Shown piece after piece: positions 21,163 through 31,517 of a DNA stretch of 64,000 bases. The DNA comes from Endozoicomonas sp. SCSIO W0465 (GTDB lineage: Bacteria; Pseudomonadota; Gammaproteobacteria; Pseudomonadales; Endozoicomonadaceae), in contig NZ_CP092417.1 in the NCBI RefSeq assembly GCF_023716865.1, positions 1,900,001 to 1,964,000 on the forward strand, given 5' to 3'. Made by a program: the position numbers and the translations under genes. Position 1 is the stretch's first letter; every line of letters starts with the position of its first letter. The notes beneath the pieces are model-generated. The model saw only the letters and a program-made list of their open reading frames with translations. It ran no database searches and was not told the origin of the DNA.

Positions 21163-22689
21163 CTCGACTTTAGAGTTTTAAGAGCACAATAGTTCCGGCG
21201 CATAATCTGCTAAAAGCAACCATCCCCAATGACGAAATTCGAGATGGTTGCCATGCTCACTTCAGATCATCAAGTAATCCTCAGGGAGCTCGCTTCATAT
21301 ACAACCTTTCTTGCTGGAGCGCTATCATCAACTGCAGTACCAACGTTCTGCGAACTGCTGTTCGGTTGCATGCTTTCAGCCGACGGCTTTGTTACACAGG
21401 CGTTGTTAACAATTGATTTTCATTGTGTGTGGAGCAGCTACCACCACTGGCTATCTCAGGGCAAGTGGCAATGGAAGAACTTGGCACGCCACTTGATCCG
21501 TCTGGTCTGCTCCAAAGCTCCTGAGAATCAACCTGTGGTCCTGGGGCTTGATGACTGGGTAATCGAACGGTTTTCCGACAAAGCCCCTGCTTGTCGTACA
21601 CATCATCAACACAGCAAGAAACGCAATCGGCCGACGTACATCTGGGGGCAGTGTTGGGTTTCCCTGGCCATCATATTTGAGCGGGCTGCAGATGAAGTAT
21701 TTACCGCCATACCGGTGATCTCATTTCCGACACCAGCTTCAGGTAACACCAGCAAACTGAAAATTGCCGTGGCCATGCTCAGGGTGGTACGCAATGAAGT
21801 GAAGGATCGAGTGCTACGCCTGCTAACCGATTGCTGGTATATGAACTGGACACTGATAAAGCCAGCTCTGGAAATGAACATAGAAGTTGTTGGTCAGATA
21901 CCTTCAAATCGGGCCCTCTATGCTTTGCCGCCAGCACCCACCGTAAAGAAGCGAGGGCGCCCAAAAAAGTACGGCATCAAGATGACGACAGAACAGGTTA
22001 AGAAACTGCCGGAAGAAAAAGCAACAGTATGGATGTACGGCAAATTTCGCAAAATACGTTATCGTACCCTGATCTGTCGCGCCAGATTCCTTAAAGGTCG
22101 TGAAGTACGCGTCGTCTGGAGTCGCTTTGAAAATGACAAAGGTCTGACCGAAAGCAGAATATTCATCTCGACCAATCCGGAACTTGAGGGACTGGAGGTG
22201 CTTCGTGCCTATTCCCGGAGATGGCCGGTAGAGCCAATGTTTCACCAACTCAAACATGCTTTTGGCTGTTGCCATTTATGGCAGCAGAAATTGCGAACAC
22301 TGCTTCGATGGATGCATTTGAAAATGGCAGGCTATGCATTATTGCAGTTATTAACCGTTTGTAAAAATCAGGCATGTCTGAATATTTCTCGGATACCCTG
22401 GAGAAGCCCGGATACAACCACTGCAGGCATGATGAAAATTGCTCTTTCAGGAATTATTCCGAGGTTCTCTATTCGCAAGGGCTGGAACAGATATAAGCAA
22501 AAATATGAGTTCAATTTTCGCGATCTGATCGACCAGTTAATACCGGATAATTCAGAAGCAGCATAACTAAAGGCTTTTAGGCAAAAAACGGAAGTAATAA
22601 CGAACTTGGAAAAACAGTTCACTGATTTCGGCTTGCTTCACTATAAAAAGCTGACCGAATTATCGTTTTATACAGACTCTAAAGTCGAG
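21163..22689 (+). mobile_element. IS4-superfamily element in the DUF3943 gene
   Basis: 1,527 bp with short terminal repeats (CTCGACTTTAGAG at the left, its complement at the right). The 8-bp target TACCTGAT is duplicated at 21155-21162 and 22690-22697. Boundaries are confirmed because excision restores a reading frame. It carries a single transposase. Confidence 0.92.
21229..22566 (+). CDS. DDE transposase, IS4/IS701 superfamily
   Basis: A 445-residue transposase with the first Asp in LGLDDWVIERF, the second in RLLTDCWYMNW, and the catalytic Glu in RRWPVEPMFHQLKHAFG. A basic AT-hook-like segment (KKRGRPKKYG) precedes the third catalytic block and may aid DNA binding. The frame is intact, so the element may still be active. 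The start could also be the ATG a few codons downstream (MLTSDHQ). Confidence 0.88.
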   Translation: MTKFEMVAMLTSDHQVILRELASYTTFLAGALSSTAVPTFCELLFGCMLSADGFVTQALLTIDFHCVWSSYHHWLSQGKWQWKNLARHLIRLVCSKAPENQPVVLGLDDWVIERFSDKAPACRTHHQHSKKRNRPTYIWGQCWVSLAIIFERAADEVFTAIPVISFPTPASGNTSKLKIAVAMLRVVRNEVKDRVLRLLTDCWYMNWTLIKPALEMNIEVVGQIPSNRALYALPPAPTVKKRGRPKKYGIKMTTEQVKKLPEEKATVWMYGKFRKIRYRTLICRARFLKGREVRVVWSRFENDKGLTESRIFISTNPELEGLEVLRAYSRRWPVEPMFHQLKHAFGCCHLWQQKLRTLLRWMHLKMAGYALLQLLTVCKNQACLNISRIPWRSPDTTTAGMMKIALSGIIPRFSIRKGWNRYKQKYEFNFRDLIDQLIPDNSEAA

Positions 22690-23451
22690 TACCTGATAAA
22701 AGGTTGGAGTAAAGGCCAGACGGATATTAAAGTCTTCCACCACTGGTTGTTCACGGTCACCATTGATCCACTGGTCAATGCTGTCTACCGGATCAAGGAA
22801 GAACAAAGCAGTGGAGCCCAGGCCAGAAGACCCCCATACCAGACCATCATTCTCAACAATCGAACGTTTCCGCTGGTAAGCCCACTCGCCATAAAGCCAG
22901 CCACCAACGGGTGTTACGATAATATCCTGAATGGATGGCACCTCAGCGATGGCCTCAATACCATACTCCCAGTAGAAGGTAGACATCAGGAAGGAGTAAA
23001 CAAATGAGTTCCACTGGTTATACCCGGATTCTCGGGCAACGATATAGTAAACCCCTCCGAAGTAAGGGTGGGTTACATAGTTAAGGAAAAAATCATCTTC
23101 ATCCATAACCGGGCCTGAGCTGACATTGTCCCACCACTTCTTGTGAAACTGCTTGATCTCAGACTTATCCCAGTTGGTAAAGGACTCAGGCATGATGGCC
23201 AGAGCACCAATCACACCAACGCCCAGACCGAACATTAATTTGGTCTGAGACCAGAGGCGCGCCTGATTCTCCCGGGGATTGTCATCGAACAGGGTGATCG
23301 CCCACGGAGAGCGCTCTTCCTGTAAAGCGAGTGTGAACTCAGCGTCTGGCTCAGCCTCCGTCGTTACTGCAGGAGCCGCTGCGTTGGCCTGAGCAAAGCC
23401 GGAAAGCATGATCAGGCCAGATAGAAAAACTGGCAATATCTGGTTAAGCAT

Positions 23452-23755
23452 CGTCTTTTATTCATGAGATGGCTGGCGGGAGGTACAGGCACCCCCCAAA
23501 AAACAGATTATCCATTCAGGCTACCATGCCTGTTCTGGACAAAAGGAGAGATTCTATAGTGTCTTCAGCCAATAATCGATTGGGGTTTATCATTATTTCG
23601 GCTATGCATTTACCGGTCCGATAAATCAGCCTCTTATTCTGTCGTGCCGGATTTCTGACTGTGTTCAACTCAGGAGTTCAGAGCACATGAACACAAATCA
23701 GGTTATAAGTCTGTGCATGCTACATTGAAACTTAAAAGCCGTACAGGGATGTATT
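23452..23755. other. Divergent intergenic region
   Basis: 304 bp between the start of the DUF3943 gene (minus) and a hypothetical exported protein (plus). It must hold both promoters. I could not identify convincing -35/-10 pairs, repeats or RNA genes in it. Confidence 0.4.
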
Positions 23756-24538
23756 GTGTTGAATAAACAGTTTTACCCGATAGTTGTCACAGGTTTGTTA
23801 ATGATTGGCGGACTATTTCCTTCAGGCAGAATACTGGCTGCATCCTCTTCGGATCCTGACTCTTTTCCACTGGCTCAATATTGGCATAAAATTACCGATC
23901 ACCTGGCCGAAAGTCTCATCTCCATTGGGCGCTTCGGGACGAGTACTGTTTATATTGATAAAAAACATACCGCTTTGGATGTTGCCCAGTATCTTGAGCA
24001 ACAGCTGTCAGTTTCATTGAGAAAATCCTATGTTGAGGTGACTTCTCCAATCAATGCCCGTTATGTGATAGAGCTTGATGTTGTGATTAGAGAGCTATCA
24101 AATGGAGTGGGTACCCTGTATGTTGAGGGAGGGGATATTGACGAGTTTTGGGAGATAAAGGAAATTAAACCTGTTTATTCAGATCAGTTCACACGTTATG
24201 AAATGACCCCACTGACAATGAAACGGCCTGTAACCATTAATCCACTTTCAGGTGCTGATACGGAAGTGATTATAACTGCCAGAATTTTGGAAAGAGGCTT
24301 GATTCTCGCAGCACAAAGTTATGCCTTCTATTTTTCTGCTGAACAGGCAAGGCGTGAAAAAAAACCTCTGCAGAAGCGAATCTCCAAGGCAGAAGATGCA
24401 GAAGATGGTGATGCTGATGTTGATGCTCTGTTTATGGAGCTGCAGAATCAACAGAGCGCATTTTTGAACTATCAGAAAAGACTGGATAATCATATCCAGC
24501 CGCTGGTTGATAGTTATCTATTTGATATAAATTTTTAG
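23756..24538 (+). CDS. Hypothetical exported protein
   Basis: 260 residues starting at GTG 23756 (AGGGA ribosome-binding site 6 nt upstream). A signal peptide is likely, with a hydrophobic stretch to about residue 28 ending in RILAASS. The middle (TVYIDKKHTALDVAQYLEQQLSVSLRK) resembles periplasmic proteins that bring an LPS-assembly-like or FlgO-like alpha/beta fold, but I do not recognise a family. The C terminus is charged and helical (QARREKKPLQKRISKAEDAE). It is divergently arranged with the DUF3943 outer-membrane protein gene, and both N termini begin MLN with similar leader peptides, so they may share a surface role. Confidence 0.7.
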   Translation: MLNKQFYPIVVTGLLMIGGLFPSGRILAASSSDPDSFPLAQYWHKITDHLAESLISIGRFGTSTVYIDKKHTALDVAQYLEQQLSVSLRKSYVEVTSPINARYVIELDVVIRELSNGVGTLYVEGGDIDEFWEIKEIKPVYSDQFTRYEMTPLTMKRPVTINPLSGADTEVIITARILERGLILAAQSYAFYFSAEQARREKKPLQKRISKAEDAEDGDADVDALFMELQNQQSAFLNYQKRLDNHIQPLVDSYLFDINF

Positions 24539-24703
24539 ATGACGAACAGAGTATTTAAACAACGCTCCTTTCTTTGACAGAAATTTTAATATTTTCTCTG
24601 GTCGGGAATAGCATTTTCAAATCATCGTAGCTGGAGATTAATGAGATATCCTCTGTTATCTCAAACTGGCGTAAGAAAACTGACAGCTATCTGAGAAAGG
24701 GTC

Positions 24704-25993
24704 TTAAGCCAGCTGCTCTAGCGGTGGAGCAGGCTCTGACTCAGGCTTAACCATTTCTTCCCATTCACCCGGGCGCTCAGATTTAAACAGTTTACATTCA
24801 GGGTTTCGTACCCAGTTGGTTGTCACATGATACGTCGGATTTAGCAACTGAACTGTCTTTCTGACCGAGTCGATTGCCATGAATAAATCTTCTGGGCTTT
24901 CAAGCGCAGCCTTGTCACCACAAGCATGAATGGGAATCGGAGCATCTTTGCTATTGGCAAAATTGGCAACAACACGTTCTGTTGCCAGCTGCTGAGCACG
25001 TAAATGAGGCTGATTGCTGACGAGAGCAATGCCTTCAGGAGTAGTTCCAAGTAGTTGTTCTACCGCATTTAAGGCGGACACCATCGTTGCTTCGGTATTG
25101 GGTCTGCCAGTGCAAATACTTTTCTCATCAAGGTTGATCGTGTATTCGCCATTTTCCTGGAGAGACTGCTGATAATAGTGAACGTCTCCGGTGTAAGAAA
25201 TATAAACGGTTTGTTGGTTTAAAAAACAGTCCGGATTATCATTACGGAGCATGTCCATAAGAGCCAGTAAAGCGTGAAATTCTGTTGGACAGGACCAAAA
25301 ATCATTAAATGCTTCAATAATGCACTGCATATAGAAATGCAGTTTCCGATTGCTTCTAGCATCCAAAAGCTTGTCAATATCACTCAAGGTTCTTGAAGAA
25401 CCCGTGAAAAGCAGTAGCCTGGGGGATTTATTTTCACTGTTTTGGGTAATGGCGAACTCAGTGCGAAGGTGCATTCGGGGAATGGCCGCTCCCGGAACAA
25501 CAAGTGGTATTTGATCAGAAAAGTCCAGGGGCTCTATATCAGAGAGTTTTAAGGGCGCAAGTGCTGATCGCAGTCGCGTTCTGGAAATATCATCAAGGTT
25601 TTCAATGGCCGAAATTTGCTCTCTGGCGTTCCAGCGTTCTACTATTTTTCCTTGGCCTACTCGATGAATGGGGCTTTTATGGAAATAGACATCAAGTTGC
25701 TTGATAACCTCGGTTAAACTCTCGTACTTTTCTGGCGCCGTCAAGGTATCAAGATTGTCCGGAAGCCTGGGTAAGGCTTGAGGCAACGCTTTGCCAAAAA
25801 CATCGTTAATAACTTCAACCAGCTGAACTGTATCGCCGATGAAGCCCTGGCTGTTCAGTACACGTGTCTGGAATTGTGTCAGTACGTGAGATTGGGTTGG
25901 TGCACTTGCCTGAGCGTCTTCAACTGCTTTCTCTGTACCTGTTAGTGATATAGCTGATGGTAAGGGTGATGCTGAAACTTGAGCAGGTAACAT
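24704..25993 (-). CDS. Uncharacterised protein with a DUF218/YdcF-like pattern
   Basis: 429 residues, not confidently recognised. The first 40 residues are Ser/Ala/Pro-rich and disordered-looking, with no Sec signal; such N termini are common in secreted effectors but prove nothing. From about residue 170 there is a weak DUF218-like arrangement: VVPGAAIPRM, then LLLFTGSSR, then NTEATMVSALNAVEQLL, then IALVSNQPHLRAQQLATERV. These resemble the strand, SGG, NTxxNA and VTSxxHxxRA blocks of YdcF/SanA proteins. The C terminus is acidic and proline-rich. It lies immediately after rsxE on the same strand, in the slot normally occupied by nth. Confidence 0.7.
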   Translation of the reverse strand: MLPAQVSASPLPSAISLTGTEKAVEDAQASAPTQSHVLTQFQTRVLNSQGFIGDTVQLVEVINDVFGKALPQALPRLPDNLDTLTAPEKYESLTEVIKQLDVYFHKSPIHRVGQGKIVERWNAREQISAIENLDDISRTRLRSALAPLKLSDIEPLDFSDQIPLVVPGAAIPRMHLRTEFAITQNSENKSPRLLLFTGSSRTLSDIDKLLDARSNRKLHFYMQCIIEAFNDFWSCPTEFHALLALMDMLRNDNPDCFLNQQTVYISYTGDVHYYQQSLQENGEYTINLDEKSICTGRPNTEATMVSALNAVEQLLGTTPEGIALVSNQPHLRAQQLATERVVANFANSKDAPIPIHACGDKAALESPEDLFMAIDSVRKTVQLLNPTYHVTTNWVRNPECKLFKSERPGEWEEMVKPESEPAPPLEQLA

Positions 25994-26113
25994 TGCTGAA
26001 CTTTTCCTCTTGTTTAGCGATTATCTGTCTGTAAATCAGAGAAGTTTTATTGTTTATGATTTAACAGACAGGAAATCAGAGAATAAGTTCCGATATTAAG
26101 GGGTTAAGAATAA

Positions 26114-26854
26114 TCAAACATTACCGGTAACCCTGACCCGCTTATTGCCTTTTGGTCTTATCGGTTCCAGGCTTTTCCTTTTTTCTTCCAGGCGACGATC
26201 AATAATATTTTTAATGGCAATCATAAAGCCCATAAAGACAAAGGCGCCGGGAGGGAGAATGGCAAACAGGAACTGCTTGTAGTCTGGAATCACCGTAAGG
26301 GTCCAGTCCGCTGCAATGGGGCCCAGCAGCAGGTCCATGCCGGAGAACAGTGTGCCCTGGCCAATCAGTTCCCGCAGTGCACCGAGCAATACCAGAATGA
26401 CGGCAAAGCCCGTACCCATCATCAAACCATCAAAAGCAGCAGGCAGTACCGGATTTCTGGAGGCAAAGGCATCGGCCCGGCCCAGGATAATGCAGTTGGT
26501 GACAATCAGCGGAATAAAAATACCCAGTATCCGATAAAGTTCATAGGTATAGGCCTGCATCAGCAGCTCGATACAGGTGGTGAAGGAGGCAATAATCATC
26601 ACAAACACTGGCAGGCGAATGGCATCGGTTACCTGGTGTCGTATAAGAGAAACGGCAACATTGGAACCCATCACCACCAGCATGGTGGCTATACCCAGAC
26701 CCAGTGCATTCACCACACTGCTGGAAACGCCCAGCAGAGGGCACAGGCCCAGTAGCTGGACCAGCGCCGGGTTGTTTTTCCAGAGGCCATCCAGGGCAAT
26801 CTTTGCAGCCTGGCTGCCAGCTGTACTCTTTTTTGTCACAGCGTCATTTGTCAT
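26114..26854 (-). CDS. rsxE: Rnf/Rsx electron transport complex subunit E
   Basis: A 246-residue inner-membrane subunit with six hydrophobic segments, including [21 protein letters not shown] and [18 protein letters not shown]. RnfE pairs with RnfA to hold the transmembrane [2Fe-2S] centre. Its start overlaps the end of rsxG by 11 bp. The C-terminal tail is basic ([20 protein letters not shown]). It is the last gene of the rsx cluster. Confidence 0.95.
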   Translation of the reverse strand: MTNDAVTKKSTAGSQAAKIALDGLWKNNPALVQLLGLCPLLGVSSSVVNALGLGIATMLVVMGSNVAVSLIRHQVTDAIRLPVFVMIIASFTTCIELLMQAYTYELYRILGIFIPLIVTNCIILGRADAFASRNPVLPAAFDGLMMGTGFAVILVLLGALRELIGQGTLFSGMDLLLGPIAADWTLTVIPDYKQFLFAILPPGAFVFMGFMIAIKNIIDRRLEEKRKSLEPIRPKGNKRVRVTGNV

Positions 26855-27560
26855 GTTGAATCTCCTGGCGGACTCCGGTCATCCTGAGCGGGTCCAGCAA
26901 TAGATTACGGTTTGCCTCAAAGTATTGCAGTGCGCGGTAAACGGCGGCGACAACGGCTCTTGGCGTTATCGTGGCACCGGTAAACTGGTCAAACTCACCA
27001 CCGTCTTTTTTTACCCCCCAGCCTTCTGTGACCGGGTTGCCAAGAGATTTTCCGGCAAACCCGAGAATCCAGTCGGTGACATTGGTGTTGATCTTGTCAC
27101 CCAGCCCCGGCGTCTCTTTATGGGTGATGGCCCTGACGCCGGCCAGCGTGCCATTGCGGTTGATGCCAACCAGCAGCTCAATTCGGCCACTATACCCGTC
27201 AGGTGCGGTTACCGGCAGAATGACGGCAGAGACCTCTCCATCATTCAGTGCAATATAGGCTTCGCGTTGCTCCTGGCTGGACAGTAAGCGGGATGGCTCC
27301 AGAACAACTTTGGAGTCTACAAGCACATTGTCGTGAGTATCTGCCGGTAAAATCTCCATCAGTGCTTTCGCTTCATAGGCACGAACCTGTCTCTCTATTC
27401 TTTCCTGAGTCATGGTCCAGGTAACGGAAATCAGGCCTACGGTAAATACGGCAAACAGACCAAGTCCCAGGCTATTACGGAAAATGCTCTGAAGCAGGCC
27501 ACTCCCGTCGGGGGCCTTGCTGTCGGTGGTGTCTTTTAAAGGAATCTGGCCGTCACTCAT
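26844..27560 (-). CDS. rsxG: Rnf/Rsx electron transport complex subunit G
   Basis: A 238-residue, single-pass membrane flavoprotein. An N-terminal helix (about 28-50) anchors a periplasmic FMN-binding domain. The covalent FMN site is visible as [11 protein letters not shown], with the second Thr as the expected phosphoester attachment point. [11 protein letters not shown] is also characteristic. It begins 3 bp after rsxD ends and overlaps rsxE. Confidence 0.95.
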   Translation of the reverse strand: MSDGQIPLKDTTDSKAPDGSGLLQSIFRNSLGLGLFAVFTVGLISVTWTMTQERIERQVRAYEAKALMEILPADTHDNVLVDSKVVLEPSRLLSSQEQREAYIALNDGEVSAVILPVTAPDGYSGRIELLVGINRNGTLAGVRAITHKETPGLGDKINTNVTDWILGFAGKSLGNPVTEGWGVKKDGGEFDQFTGATITPRAVVAAVYRALQYFEANRNLLLDPLRMTGVRQEIQHDK

Positions 27561-27563
27561 GAT

Positions 27564-28646
27564 TCAGTCCTTCTTTGGCAGGCCTTTATTGGCCTTGTGA
27601 TGGCCATAAGTCCGTGGCTGGGTGTAATAGTCGATGGTAGGAGCCGCCATGTTCATCAGCAGCGTGGCAAAGGCGACACCGTCCGGATATCCACCCCAGG
27701 CTCGGATGACATAGACCATTACGCCAACCCCGGCACCAAAAATCAGACGTCCACGGTTGCTGGTGGCACCACTGACCGGGTCGGTAATGATAAAAAATGC
27801 CCCCAGCATGGTGGCGCCACTGAGAAGATGGAACAGCGGGGAACCATGGCTGTCTGACCCGTTACCACTCCAGAAGAGGGTCGCCATCACCGCAATGGCA
27901 CCGAGCATCCCCACAGGGGCATGCCAGGTAAATACTTTTCGCCAGATCAGAGAGACACCACCAGCCAGATAAGCCAGGTTAACCCACATCCAGCCACGAC
28001 CGGCCATGCCATCAAATACCGGGTTGCTTTCCCACAGCTCGTTGATAGTCAGGCTTTTGTTTTCCCGCAACACATCCAGTGGGGTGGCCATACTGATGGC
28101 ATCTACACTGACGCCCTGACCCAGGGGGAAAATGGTGAACAGCGCATCGGTCAGGCTGTTGTTATGGCCTTCCAGTCCTAAAGGTGGCAGCCAGGTGGTC
28201 ATTTCCTGGGGAAACGAAATCAGTACCAGAACATAGCCCAGCATGGCCGGGTTAAAGGGGTTCTGGCCCAGGCCTCCATAAAGATGCTTGCCAATGATCA
28301 ACGCGAAGGACACGGCTACCAGTGATAGCCACCAGGGGGCAAAAGGCGGCAATGCCAGCCCCAGCAGTAAACCGGCCACCAGGGCACTGCAATCATTCAG
28401 ATAGAAGCTGACGGACCGTTGGCGCAGCGATAAAACCGCCGCTTCGCAGCCCATGGCAATCAGGGAGCACCAGACAACATTGATCAGTGTACCCCAGCCA
28501 AAAAAGATGGTTTGTGCGATCAGACCGGGGAAAGTGGCCATGATTACCAGACTCATGACCCGCTGGGTGCTGTTTTGCCCCAGCGTATGGGGGGAGGTCT
28601 CTCTACCCCTCTGGCTGATGGATGATCTGCTGTTAATCAAAGCCAT
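27564..28646 (-). CDS. rsxD: Rnf/Rsx electron transport complex subunit D
   Basis: A 360-residue polytopic membrane subunit that binds FMN covalently. The attachment motif is in DPVSGATSNRGR, and GKHLYGGLGQNPFNPAMLGY is a strong family signature. It follows rsxC after a 101-bp gap that contains a repeat (28690-28732), which is longer than the usual spacing in this operon. Confidence 0.95.
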   Translation of the reverse strand: MALINSRSSISQRGRETSPHTLGQNSTQRVMSLVIMATFPGLIAQTIFFGWGTLINVVWCSLIAMGCEAAVLSLRQRSVSFYLNDCSALVAGLLLGLALPPFAPWWLSLVAVSFALIIGKHLYGGLGQNPFNPAMLGYVLVLISFPQEMTTWLPPLGLEGHNNSLTDALFTIFPLGQGVSVDAISMATPLDVLRENKSLTINELWESNPVFDGMAGRGWMWVNLAYLAGGVSLIWRKVFTWHAPVGMLGAIAVMATLFWSGNGSDSHGSPLFHLLSGATMLGAFFIITDPVSGATSNRGRLIFGAGVGVMVYVIRAWGGYPDGVAFATLLMNMAAPTIDYYTQPRTYGHHKANKGLPKKD

Positions 28647-28689
28647 TCAACGATTCCGCTCTGTTGCGTCTTTCATCATGCTTTCCGGG

Positions 28690-28732
28690 GTTTCCCGTTC
28701 CCACGGTCCTCCGCAGAGCGTGGGAATAAGGC
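28690..28732. repeat. GTTCCCACG-type inverted repeat in the rsxC-rsxD gap
   Basis: The segment contains CGTTCCCACGG and GAGCGTGGGAAT separated by a few bases, forming a hairpin. The same motif family occurs inside MITE A at 5540-5690. It appears to be a dispersed small repeat in this genome and may affect mRNA processing between rsxC and rsxD. Confidence 0.6.
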
Positions 28733-28747
28733 GGTTGTAAATGCAAG

Positions 28748-30887
28748 TCACGAGAGACCCTCCAGAGCCTTTTTCATCTCAGCTGCCTTTTGTTCCGCTG
28801 CCTTCAGCTGTTGTTTCAGCGCATCCAGTTCGTCTTCACCGGCACTGGCAATCGCCCGCTGAAGCTTTTTGACCGCAGCATTGGCCATGGCCAGCTCAAC
28901 CTTGCGTTTTTTCTCATTGTCAGTGAGTGCCGGTTTGGTGGCTTTGTCAGGTTTTTCAGCGGTTGTTTCCGTATGATCTTTGCTGGCAGATTCCCGGGTA
29001 TTTTCATCAAATGCCTGCTGAAGCTGGGTAACCTGCTGATGTAACATCGCCAGATTAGACTTCAGCTGTTCAATAGCACCCCGGTCGCCGTTAAGATCAG
29101 CGGAAGCTTCTGCGGCAGCCAGCGCTCTTTCCGTCTTTTTGGCCTGGGCTTTGGCCATGGACAGCTGAACTTTCAGTTCTTTCTGTTTGGCAGAAAGCTG
29201 TCCACCAGGCGCTTGCCTGGCTGATGCAGGCTCAGAAGTCCCGGCAGCGGCCGCTGCTTTTCGAGCTTTGGCCCGGGCGATGGCGGCCTGGATTGGGTCT
29301 TCTTCTGCTTTGACGTCACTCCCGGTGTTTTCCACTGCCTGGGCAGCCTTCAGTTTTGCTGCCCGCTCGGCATTGGCTTTGCGTTTGGCCTCTTTCTCTA
29401 CTTTTTCCTGTTCCAGTCTGGCCAGACGGCCTTCATAGCGCTGTTTGGAGCGCTCGGACTTGGCGTGTCTGGCTTCCTGGGTGCGAATAGCGCCTTTGGA
29501 TGCCCGGTAATACTGAACCAGCGGAATGGACGACGGGCAGACAAAAGAGCAGGCACCACACTCAATACAGTCAAACAGATTGTGGTGCATCAGCTGCTCG
29601 TGGTTCTCAGCCCTGGCATGCCAGTAAAGCTGCTGAGGCAGCAACGACGATGGACACGCCTCGGCACAGTGCCCACAACGGATACAGGCCTGGGCATCCG
29701 GTGCTGCCGGAAATTCATCCTCAGTCGCGGCAATCAGACAGTTTGAGGTTTTGATCACCGGGATATCCATGCGGTCCACAGTGAAGCCCATCATCGGGCC
29801 ACCAAGTACCAGCGTTGATAATTCGGACTCTCTGAGCGCAGCGTATTGCAGCAGGTCCTGTGCCAGTGTACCGATCAATACTTCGACATTTTGTGGCGCT
29901 GAAAGTGCATCACCAGTCAGAGTGGTGATGCGGGAGATCAGCGGTTTGCCGTCAATAATGGCTTCTTTGACCGCCACGGCGGTCCCCACGTTCTGAACCA
30001 CCATGCCCAGATCCGCAGGCAGTTTGCCAGAGGATACCTCCTGACCGGTAAGAATCAGGATCAGTTGTTTTTCGCCACCGGAAGGGTAGATGGTCGGAAA
30101 AACGACAATGTCTATGTTTTTGCCTGCAGCGGCCTCTCGCATGGCAGCTATGGCTTCGGGTTTATTGTCTTCAATACCGACCAGGCACTCTCCGGCCCCC
30201 AACATGTATTGGAGAATTTCAGCGCCTTGAATAACCGCTTCCGCCTTTTCCCGCATGAGCATATCGTCGGCGGTAATATAGGGCTCACACTCGGTTCCAT
30301 TGAGAATCAGAGTATTGATGGCATTGACGGGAGCGAGTTTGATGGCCGTAGGAAAGCCAGCACCACCCAGACCACTGATACCGGCATCGCGCACTTTCCC
30401 GACCAGGTCAGCAGGGCGACAGTTGACGATAATCCGCGACGGGAGCCAGTTCACACCATTGCTCCAGGCCATCGGCTTCCATCACGATGCACAGGTCATA
30501 AAAGCCGGAAGCGTGGGGAATCGGCCGGTTCTCGATGGCGGTAATAATACCCGAGGTGGGCGCATGCAGGGCGGCGCTGACAAAGCCGGAAGCTTTGGCA
30601 ATCATCTGCCCTTTGAGTACTTTGTCCCCAACGCTGATAACCGGGTCAGCAGGTGTACCTGCGTGCTGCAACAATGGCAGAACCAGTGTTGCCGGCAGTG
30701 GCAGAACACTGATCGGGCAGCCGGTTGACTGATGCTTGTTTTCTTCCGGATGAACCCCGCCGACTAATGGCCATATTTTGCGTTCAGAACTGGCGATCAC
30801 CTGACTCCCGGAAGCATGATTCCGGAGGTCTGGGGTTGGGCTTTTTGCCATGGCGTTCATACGGTCTGCCCTCTGAGGCAGTGGCAA
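28748..30887 (-). pseudogene. rsxC: Rnf/Rsx complex subunit C, apparent frameshift
   Basis: The peripheral subunit that feeds NADH/ferredoxin electrons into the complex. The N-terminal 150 or so residues (WPLVGGVHPEENK, LPLLQHAG) are in one frame and end at a stop near 30408. The rest (RDAGISGLGGAGFPTAIKL onward) continues in another frame. One extra base in CCCTGC (plus strand about 30410-30416) accounts for the break; removing it gives YRQLSPADLVGKVRDAG, matching the family. Two [4Fe-4S] motifs are present (CIRCGHCAEACP, CIECGACSFVCP), then a long Ala/Lys/Glu-rich coiled-coil tail. The N terminus overlaps rsxB by up to 104 bp; an internal ATG (MAKSPTP) may be the real start. Real mutation or sequencing error cannot be told apart here. 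Confidence 0.88.
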
Positions 30888-31446
30888 TCAAACCAGCCTG
30901 TCCATGATTTGGCCGGGGCAAGTCCCAGCTCCACGTCCTGGCCGTGATATCCACAGGACGCATTTCAATACAATCAACGGGGCAGGGCTCAATACAGAGA
31001 TCGCAGCCGGTACACTCATCGGCAATCACCGTATGCATCTGTTTGGCAGCACCCAGGATGGCGTCCACAGGGCAGGCCTGAATGCACTTGGTACAGCCGA
31101 TGCATTCCGCTTCCCGGATAAAGGCCACTTTCGTGACGGACTCCTGTCCATGCTCTGCATCCAGCGGCTCTGCCTCAACATCCAGCAGGTCAGCCAGCGT
31201 GTTGATGGTCGCCTGGCCACCGGGTGGACATTTATTGATGGCATCACCATTGGCAATGGCTTCAGCGTAAGGACGACAGCCCGGGTAACCGCACTGACCG
31301 CACTGGGTCTGAGGCAGGATTTCATTAATCTGGTCAACAATCGGGTTGCCTTCCACCTTGAAGCGGATAGCGGCAAAACCGAGAATGGCCCCGAAAATAA
31401 GGGCGAGAGCCAGCAGGGCTCCAATCGCGTAAAGAACAATGTCCAT
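30784..31446 (-). CDS. rsxB: Rnf/Rsx electron transport complex subunit B
   Basis: A 220-residue iron-sulfur subunit with an N-terminal membrane helix, a four-cysteine cluster segment ([14 protein letters not shown] ... KCPPGG), and two ferredoxin-type [4Fe-4S] motifs ([12 protein letters not shown] and [12 protein letters not shown]). After about residue 185 the protein carries an extra polar tail rich in Arg/Pro that overlaps the start of rsxC, making it longer than typical RsxB (about 190). It is translationally close to rsxA, 71 bp away. Confidence 0.95.
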   Translation of the reverse strand: MDIVLYAIGALLALALIFGAILGFAAIRFKVEGNPIVDQINEILPQTQCGQCGYPGCRPYAEAIANGDAINKCPPGGQATINTLADLLDVEAEPLDAEHGQESVTKVAFIREAECIGCTKCIQACPVDAILGAAKQMHTVIADECTGCDLCIEPCPVDCIEMRPVDITARTWSWDLPRPNHGQAGLIATASEGRPYERHGKKPNPRPPESCFRESGDRQF

Positions 31447-31517
31447 GGACTAGCGCAACCGCTCCTTCAGCTTTTTATCACGTCTGGCATTTGTCATCAT
31501 TGTTGGAAATCCTGCGT

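Larger units (their letters stand above)
21098..23451 (-). pseudogene. DUF3943 outer-membrane protein gene interrupted by an IS near its 3' end
   Basis: Reading on the minus strand, the frame has a signal peptide (LSGLIMLSGFAQANA) and the DUF3943 core: WDNVSSGPV, FFLNYVTHPYFGGVYYIVAR, STFYWEYGIEAIAEVPSIQDIIVTP. It reaches TPTFYQV at 22690 and is then broken by the IS at 21163-22689. Joining across one copy of the TACCTGAT duplication restores the ending QDQDEDRDYLGLVMTFRM and a stop at 21098. Only about 19 terminal residues, the last beta strand of the presumed barrel, are displaced. The interrupted frame now ends DFRVCIKR. Loss of the final strand usually blocks outer-membrane assembly. Confidence 0.88.
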
